From Gymnopus androsaceus JB14 (Eukaryota; Basidiomycota; Agaricomycetes; Agaricales; Omphalotaceae): a stretch of 64,000 bases of DNA. Shown in pieces: positions 59,787-64,000 of this stretch (position 1 is the first letter of the stretch; each line of letters opens with the position of its first letter). A program made the position numbers and the translations under genes. The notes under the pieces are model-generated. The model made no database searches. It saw only the letters and a program-made list of their open reading frames with translations, and was not told where the DNA came from. Where the stretch lies: the NCBI GenBank assembly GCA_009733575.1, contig ML769607.1, positions 52,842 through 116,841 of the forward strand, given 5' to 3'.

Positions 59787-60140
59787 CAGCTCTTGCTTCT
59801 TTGGTGCTAGGTACCCCAGGGCACTGTGAGGAACTTATGTATGAAACCGTTGTAAGCTCAGATATATTAAAATCATGTCAAAGCAATGTCAAAGCGACAC
59901 TTTTCATCCCAAATATAGAAATAGTAAAAGTGTTGAGGTGTAATTGTCAAATTCATGATACCAGTATCTAGCTTGTAGTCTAATTAGGTATCCGTTCATA
60001 CAGAATGCAGAAGATTACGAGCATAAGAATGGAATTCATAATTATCGTAAGGTTGAAGCATGAATGAGAATCGATATGCACAAATGAGAATAGGAAGAAT
60101 GGTAGCATACGAGGGGCGGGACGGAACGATGACTACTTTA
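59787..60140. other. Convergent 3' region
   Basis: AT-rich spacer between the monooxygenase and the minus-strand F-box gene; nothing recognised. Confidence 0.4.
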
Positions 60141-61905
60141 TCACAGATCTAGATATCGCCCAGAGAGCTTAAATCCAGCATCTTTGAGCGGAGAGAGCCG
60201 ATTGTGCACAAACCTCGAAAAGGTAGTAACACGATCATTATGACCCAAATCGAGTGTCAAGGCCTGTAAACCAGATATCTGGGGATGTCCTTCAGGAGAT
60301 TGAATAACCGTGCATCGCGACTCCACTATATCACAGATGCTCGGACCCAGGGTTTGAAGTCCATACCAAACGGTAGTGGTATTTATGAACGTCAAGGAGC
60401 GAAGATTTCTAACGACGCTAGCACCACTCTCCCCGGACTGCAGAAGTCGCACAAAGGGATCCAAAGTGTGAGTATGCACTGTTAAATGGACGAGGGAGAG
60501 TTGCAGTGCTATAAAATCAAGCATAGTCTGCTGAACACCATTGTAAGGTACAAGCATTCGAAGGCTTTTCAACCGACACTGCGAATCACGAAGCATTGAG
60601 GAGAAGGATTGCATATTTTGTGTTGAGAAGCTATCGGTCCCGAAGAGAGTCATGTCTGTTAAACGCGGCAGACGAATAAAACGCCAGGCCACTGGTTGGA
60701 GAACAGAGGAATTAACACAAAGCCTTGAAAGCGATGAGCTATAGTGTTCCCCTGGTCGTGGCCATGTGTTATCGTTACTGTCCTCCGACAGCTCGAATGC
60801 ATCCACGGACAATGTTTCCAGCAATGGCAGTCGACGTAGCAGGTGCCCAAATGATTTTCCGATAAAACGGATAAGTATCAGTCTGGTCACACATGAAAAA
60901 TCTGCATTATGGCCTGACCACGAAAAGGCAGAAAAGCAGACAACCCGTAATCGTGGACAGGATGAAAAGCTTTGCAAGAATACCGATACCTCATTCGACC
61001 ACTGAGCTGAGATATCTAGATATTCTAAAGCTGGAAAACTTCCCGACTGAACGCCATTTCCCTTTAAGGACTTTGTGCTGAGACTGGCAGCAGCCCATAA
61101 AAACCAGTCCATACTTCCAGAACCATTCGCGAACGTTAGAGCGGCATGACGCCACCTCATTGGGCACTCCAATAAAAGGTCGGTTGTCTGCTGGACCTTT
61201 GGATTGGACCAGAGGGACTCTTCCTTCACGTTGAAAGAGAAATCGAGCAAATTGTTGGCTGAGTGCGAAAGATATTTCAAGAGGAGTGGAAACGCCCCGG
61301 GTTTCGACTGAAACACCGAAGCTGATACTTTCAAAGAAGACCAGAGATTTGGGCAAGATTGGACGAATGTGCGCCAGAAAGAGCAGACCCAAGAAAGCTT
61401 CAGCGTCGGACAGAAGATTTCCGACGACATTGAGAAAGAGTATACGTCCTTGACCATGACTCGACCATATTTGTCACGACTGTAACGAGCTTCAACAGGC
61501 GCACCCATATCGCAATAAAACGTGAAGATCTCGTTCAACACGTCCAGTGGTAATTTCCGTATGGGGGCCGAAATCAAGTATTGCGCACCATCGGAATGGC
61601 GCTGTAGATCATCTCGGGCATTTTTCAGGCCAATTAACAGCCCCTCCATCTCTGCAATTGCTTTGTCGTACTCGGTAATACTTTCTGACGTGCCAGCAAT
61701 AAAGTCTTTCATTCGAGCAACTTCTCCGGAAGAGAAAGGGAGATTGAAGCCGCTCCGAATATGAGAAAAAACCGAATGACTGAATTCCGGAACAGGTGGG
61801 TTACTGAGATGGTTAAATTTGGAACGACAGCTGGTGCAAAAGAGGATAGGATATATCCACTGTAGGTGGCGTGCAGCCTGGTAGATTCGGGTTTATGGCG
61901 TCCAT
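60141..61905 (-). CDS. F-box-like/LRR protein of the large agaric type
   Basis: Likely SCF ubiquitin-ligase adaptor. Candidate start MDAINPNLPGCTPPT at 61905, then CTSCRSKFNHLSNPPVPEFS, a coiled coil (ITEYDKAIAEMEGLLIGLKN), the F-box-like block IRKLPLDVLNEIFTFYCDMG ... LKLSWVCSFWRTFVQSCPNL, and a long leucine-rich tail (FPALEYLDISAQWSNEVSVF, LRRLPLLETLSVDAFELS, LPRLTDMTLFGTD, LQALTLDLGHNDRVTTF). It ends SGRYLDL, TGA at 60141. A run of four T on the minus strand near 61845 leaves the first 20 residues one base out of frame with the rest. Otherwise it is a single long open frame of over 520 codons. The Cys-x2-Cys pair before the coiled coil is common in this family. Confidence 0.75.
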
Positions 61906-62270
61906 GTTCGTTGTTAGCCTCGACTCTTCGACTCCACTCTATGAGCGAAACGTTGTCGATAGACACGCTGGTTGGTTCGAAGGTTTGGGCGCGCACGGAG
62001 TTTGAAATTTGAATACAGTGGAATTACTTAGCGCCCAGTCTTGTCTTCTCTATCTCCATTTCTTCCTGTCTCGATTCTTCATAGTCGGTCGAGTCACGGT
62101 CAAGACGCTGGTGGGTTTTTGGTGGTACTTCGATGAAAAGGGTTGTCCCGAATTAGGTCTTGCCACCTTAGTACTAGGTTAGCATAGTCCGTCTTGTTCT
62201 GTGCAAAGAACTCTGAGATTAATCGGATTCGTCACGCTCCCGCGGTGAACTTATTTTGGAAGTAGTACTT
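61906..62270. other. Divergent promoter region
   Basis: Spacer between the minus-strand F-box gene and a small plus-strand frame; no clear motif. Confidence 0.35.
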
Positions 62271-62656
62271 ATGTCAACCTTTACTGCTTCGCACTTCCTC
62301 AAGTTGCGCTTTCGGATTCTCTTGTCCATTCTAGAAAACAATCTATACAACTTCCCTTTTGCTGTGCTCAAATTTTGCCGCGCTATGAGGACCTTTTCAT
62401 TTCATTAAGGAATATTAACAATGAAATGCCCTTTCATTGGAATCGATATGGCAAAGAAATTCGAGAACTGGCGTGCCAAGGCTTGCCGGAGGCAATAGGC
62501 GAGTCCGCTCTACTCGCTCGCAGGATCGTTCCCTCGATATACTCAGAGCTCCTGGTACAACTGCTCAACGATAACTGGGACACCAGTGCGTCATTTATCT
62601 TTGAACATCTCGTATGTCCAGCAGAGCCTGGACGACCAGCGGTCATCGCGCGTTGA
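62271..62656 (+). CDS. Small hypothetical protein (frame uncertain)
   Basis: Not recognised. MSTFTASHFLKLRFRILLSI runs to FAVLKF at about 62374. A second frame then continues PRYEDLFISLRNINNEMPFH, ACQGLPEAIGESALLARRIV, SELLVQLLNDNWDTSASFIF, stop 62654. One extra T (or two missing bases) in the TTTT run at 62371-62374 would make a single 125-residue protein. The length and amino-acid mix look protein-like, but no domain is visible. Confidence 0.35.
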
Positions 62657-63425
62657 TCAAGCTACTTCGACCGGTCGGATTATTCCATTTTTGTATGGTT
62701 CCGATGCGGTACCGTACATCTTTGTTGCTTGTTTAAATTTTGTGCTTTAATGAAAACAGCCACGCAGAAACTAGGCGCATGGCCTCAGTGCTTGGCATGG
62801 TGGATGTACAACACATCGACCTCAGAATCTATCTATTTTAGATAGCTCTTTGCCCACTAGCTTCTCATTAAAAGCTCCAGAGGCGTATCACTACACCTTC
62901 AAGCTCGGAGGTGAGCGCTAAGCTCTTACGGAGCAGCTTAATCTTCTTATGTATTCATATCGTCGTCAAGGAGCACTATGAATCACCTTTTACAATGAAG
63001 ACAAAAAAGTGGGAAGGCGGAGCTGTCTGTGTCAGCCGCAGAGCAGTCCGTAATGAGCGTATGAACTTCAGATTACTCAACACAGTAGGCGAAGGCTACG
63101 CGCAATCTAAACTGCAAAAACGATATGGAGAAAAAGCGGCCCTGTCCAAATGCAGTAATACGATTTCCAAAACGAGCTGCAGTCGGGCGGAGAGGTGTAA
63201 GTATCGAATGAACTTAACAACAAAATTGGCAAATATAGGTACAGAGACGTCCTCTGTGACGCCAGCCGAAAGAATGGAGTGCCGCCTCGGAATTTGTTCA
63301 ACCTACTCATTCGACCTTGAGTTATTCACTTCGTCCCCCTTATGTTCATATTTCCTCTTGGGTCCCGGATCTTTGGTACTTACAGCGCACTCCAAACCCG
63401 TTTGCCTTTACGCTTGTGAAAGTGG
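62657..63425. other. Upstream region of the secreted repeat protein
   Basis: The plus strand is open over much of 62911-63516 in the same frame as the following gene, but this part lacks codon character. I treat it as promoter and 5' leader. Confidence 0.4.
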
Positions 63426-63432
63426 TATAAAA
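63426..63432 (+). promoter_or_regulatory. TATA box
   Basis: TATAAAA, 85-91 nt upstream of the ATG at 63517, which supports that start over the upstream in-frame ATGs. Confidence 0.65.
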
Positions 63433-63516
63433 GAGAAGGATTTTCAGCTAGTGTCTCTCCAAGCACTCAGCTTCCACATATCATCCGATACATTATACAG
63501 CCTGCTTCTCAACAAG

Positions 63517-63978
63517 ATGCGATTCTCTGTAGCTCAAGCCACGGCTCTTCTTGCGCTTTTGACCACTGTTCATGGTCTAAACATCAACAGATTCATTGAA
63601 GTTGGTGTTTCGTTTTTATTCATGAGAATCGAGTAAGGTGCTAATAGTTTACCAAATCTAGTCTGGCGATCTTGCCATCCGAACTGAAGACAAGTTCCCG
63701 GGTGGCTACGGCGGCGGGCATGATCATGATAATGGTGCGCTCATTTCCTCTAACCAGATGGGTCGGCATGTGGCTAAATCATAACATTGAAGGACACGGA
63801 AGGGGTAAAGATCATAATGGACACGGAGGTCACGACCATTACCGTCGCGAGGAGGATGTAGCTGGTGAGTTCAAACAAATCCATCAGTCCGGATGAGTAT
63901 TGACACATATTTCAGAGTCGGAAGACAAGTTCCCGGGAGGCTACGGAGAGCACAGAGGCGGACACGAACACGAGCACG
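63517..63978 (+). CDS. Secreted His/Gly-rich repeat protein, 3' end outside the window
   Basis: Signal peptide MRFSVAQATALLALLTTVHG followed by LNINRFIE. Exons 63517-63600, 63662-63734, 63793-63864 and 63916-63978 join in frame; the last three are bounded by phase-1 introns and the gene continues beyond the window (donor GTACGTG at 63979). Two exons each carry the unit EDKFPGGYG followed by a His/Gly/Asp cluster (GGHDHDNG; EHRGGHEHEHG). Between them is HGRGKDHNGHGGHDHY with a dibasic RR just after it. No known family is recognised. Clustered His suggests metal binding at the cell surface. A repeat precursor cut by Kex2 at dibasic sites is an alternative, but only one RR is visible. Confidence 0.65.
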
Positions 63979-64000
63979 GTACGTGAATTCCTTTGGAGAT

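Noticed and set aside
62911..63636. A single 241-codon protein spanning the whole open frame
   Set aside because: The upstream part lacks codon character, a TATA box lies at 63426, and the ATG at 63517 starts a clean signal peptide; the frame's last codons run into an intron.
58059..63978. Natural-product gene cluster around the Baeyer-Villiger monooxygenase
   Set aside because: Neighbours are F-box, splicing-factor and orphan genes; no synthase, P450, transporter or pathway regulator is visible.
1..64000. tRNA and rRNA genes
   Set aside because: Sites resembling the TTCGA loop (for example near 43024, 50226 and 61976) lack matching stems and an A box.

Overview
This is a nuclear window from a mushroom-forming basidiomycete (Agaricomycetes). 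Genes are split by many short introns of about 45-65 nt. The gene content is typical of plant-litter or wood-decaying agarics: a GH7 cellobiohydrolase with a CBM1 cellulose-binding tail, several F-box/LRR-like proteins, an orphan seven-helix membrane protein, and KDZ-type DNA transposons. The species cannot be fixed from the sequence alone. All family assignments rest on motifs read by eye; no database search was run.

Layout. 0.3-1.7 kb: an aldo/keto reductase (minus). 2.3-16.9 kb: one large composite KDZ DNA transposon bounded by inverted repeats of about 220 bp. It carries the KDZ transposase (minus), a decayed gene resembling the N-terminal half of KDZ-associated TET/JBP-like proteins, a small basic gene, a gene with RNase H1 N-terminal (viroplasmin-type) domains, and a Lys-rich nuclear-type gene. 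The RNase H1-N gene is itself split by a 4.2-kb foldback element with an 8-bp target duplication. 17.6-21.3 kb: intact cellobiohydrolase (plus) and an F-box gene (minus).

21.5-40.6 kb is a transposon graveyard. Three broken members of one F-box-like family (21.8-24.1, 24.6-30.5 and 38.7-39.8 kb) are punctured by nested elements. The most informative is a 7.6-kb element at 30935-38505. It has a perfect 8-bp target duplication and encodes a very large zinc-finger, transposase-like protein. Two 0.6-kb non-autonomous copies with matching ends lie at 27595-28188 and 37407-38002, so a master element and its MITEs sit in one window.

40.7-62.7 kb is mostly host gene space: a 7-TM protein, an agaric-type hypothetical protein, arginase, a class I/II aminotransferase, an F-box gene, the splicing/debranching factor CWF19L1/Drn1, a Baeyer-Villiger-type flavin monooxygenase, and another F-box gene. 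Several of these, including arginase, carry single-base frame breaks. Either they are decaying or the assembly has indel errors. The window ends inside a small secreted His/Gly-rich protein (63517 onward) built from exon-encoded repeats. No tRNA, rRNA or CRISPR array was seen, and the genes do not form an obvious biosynthetic cluster.
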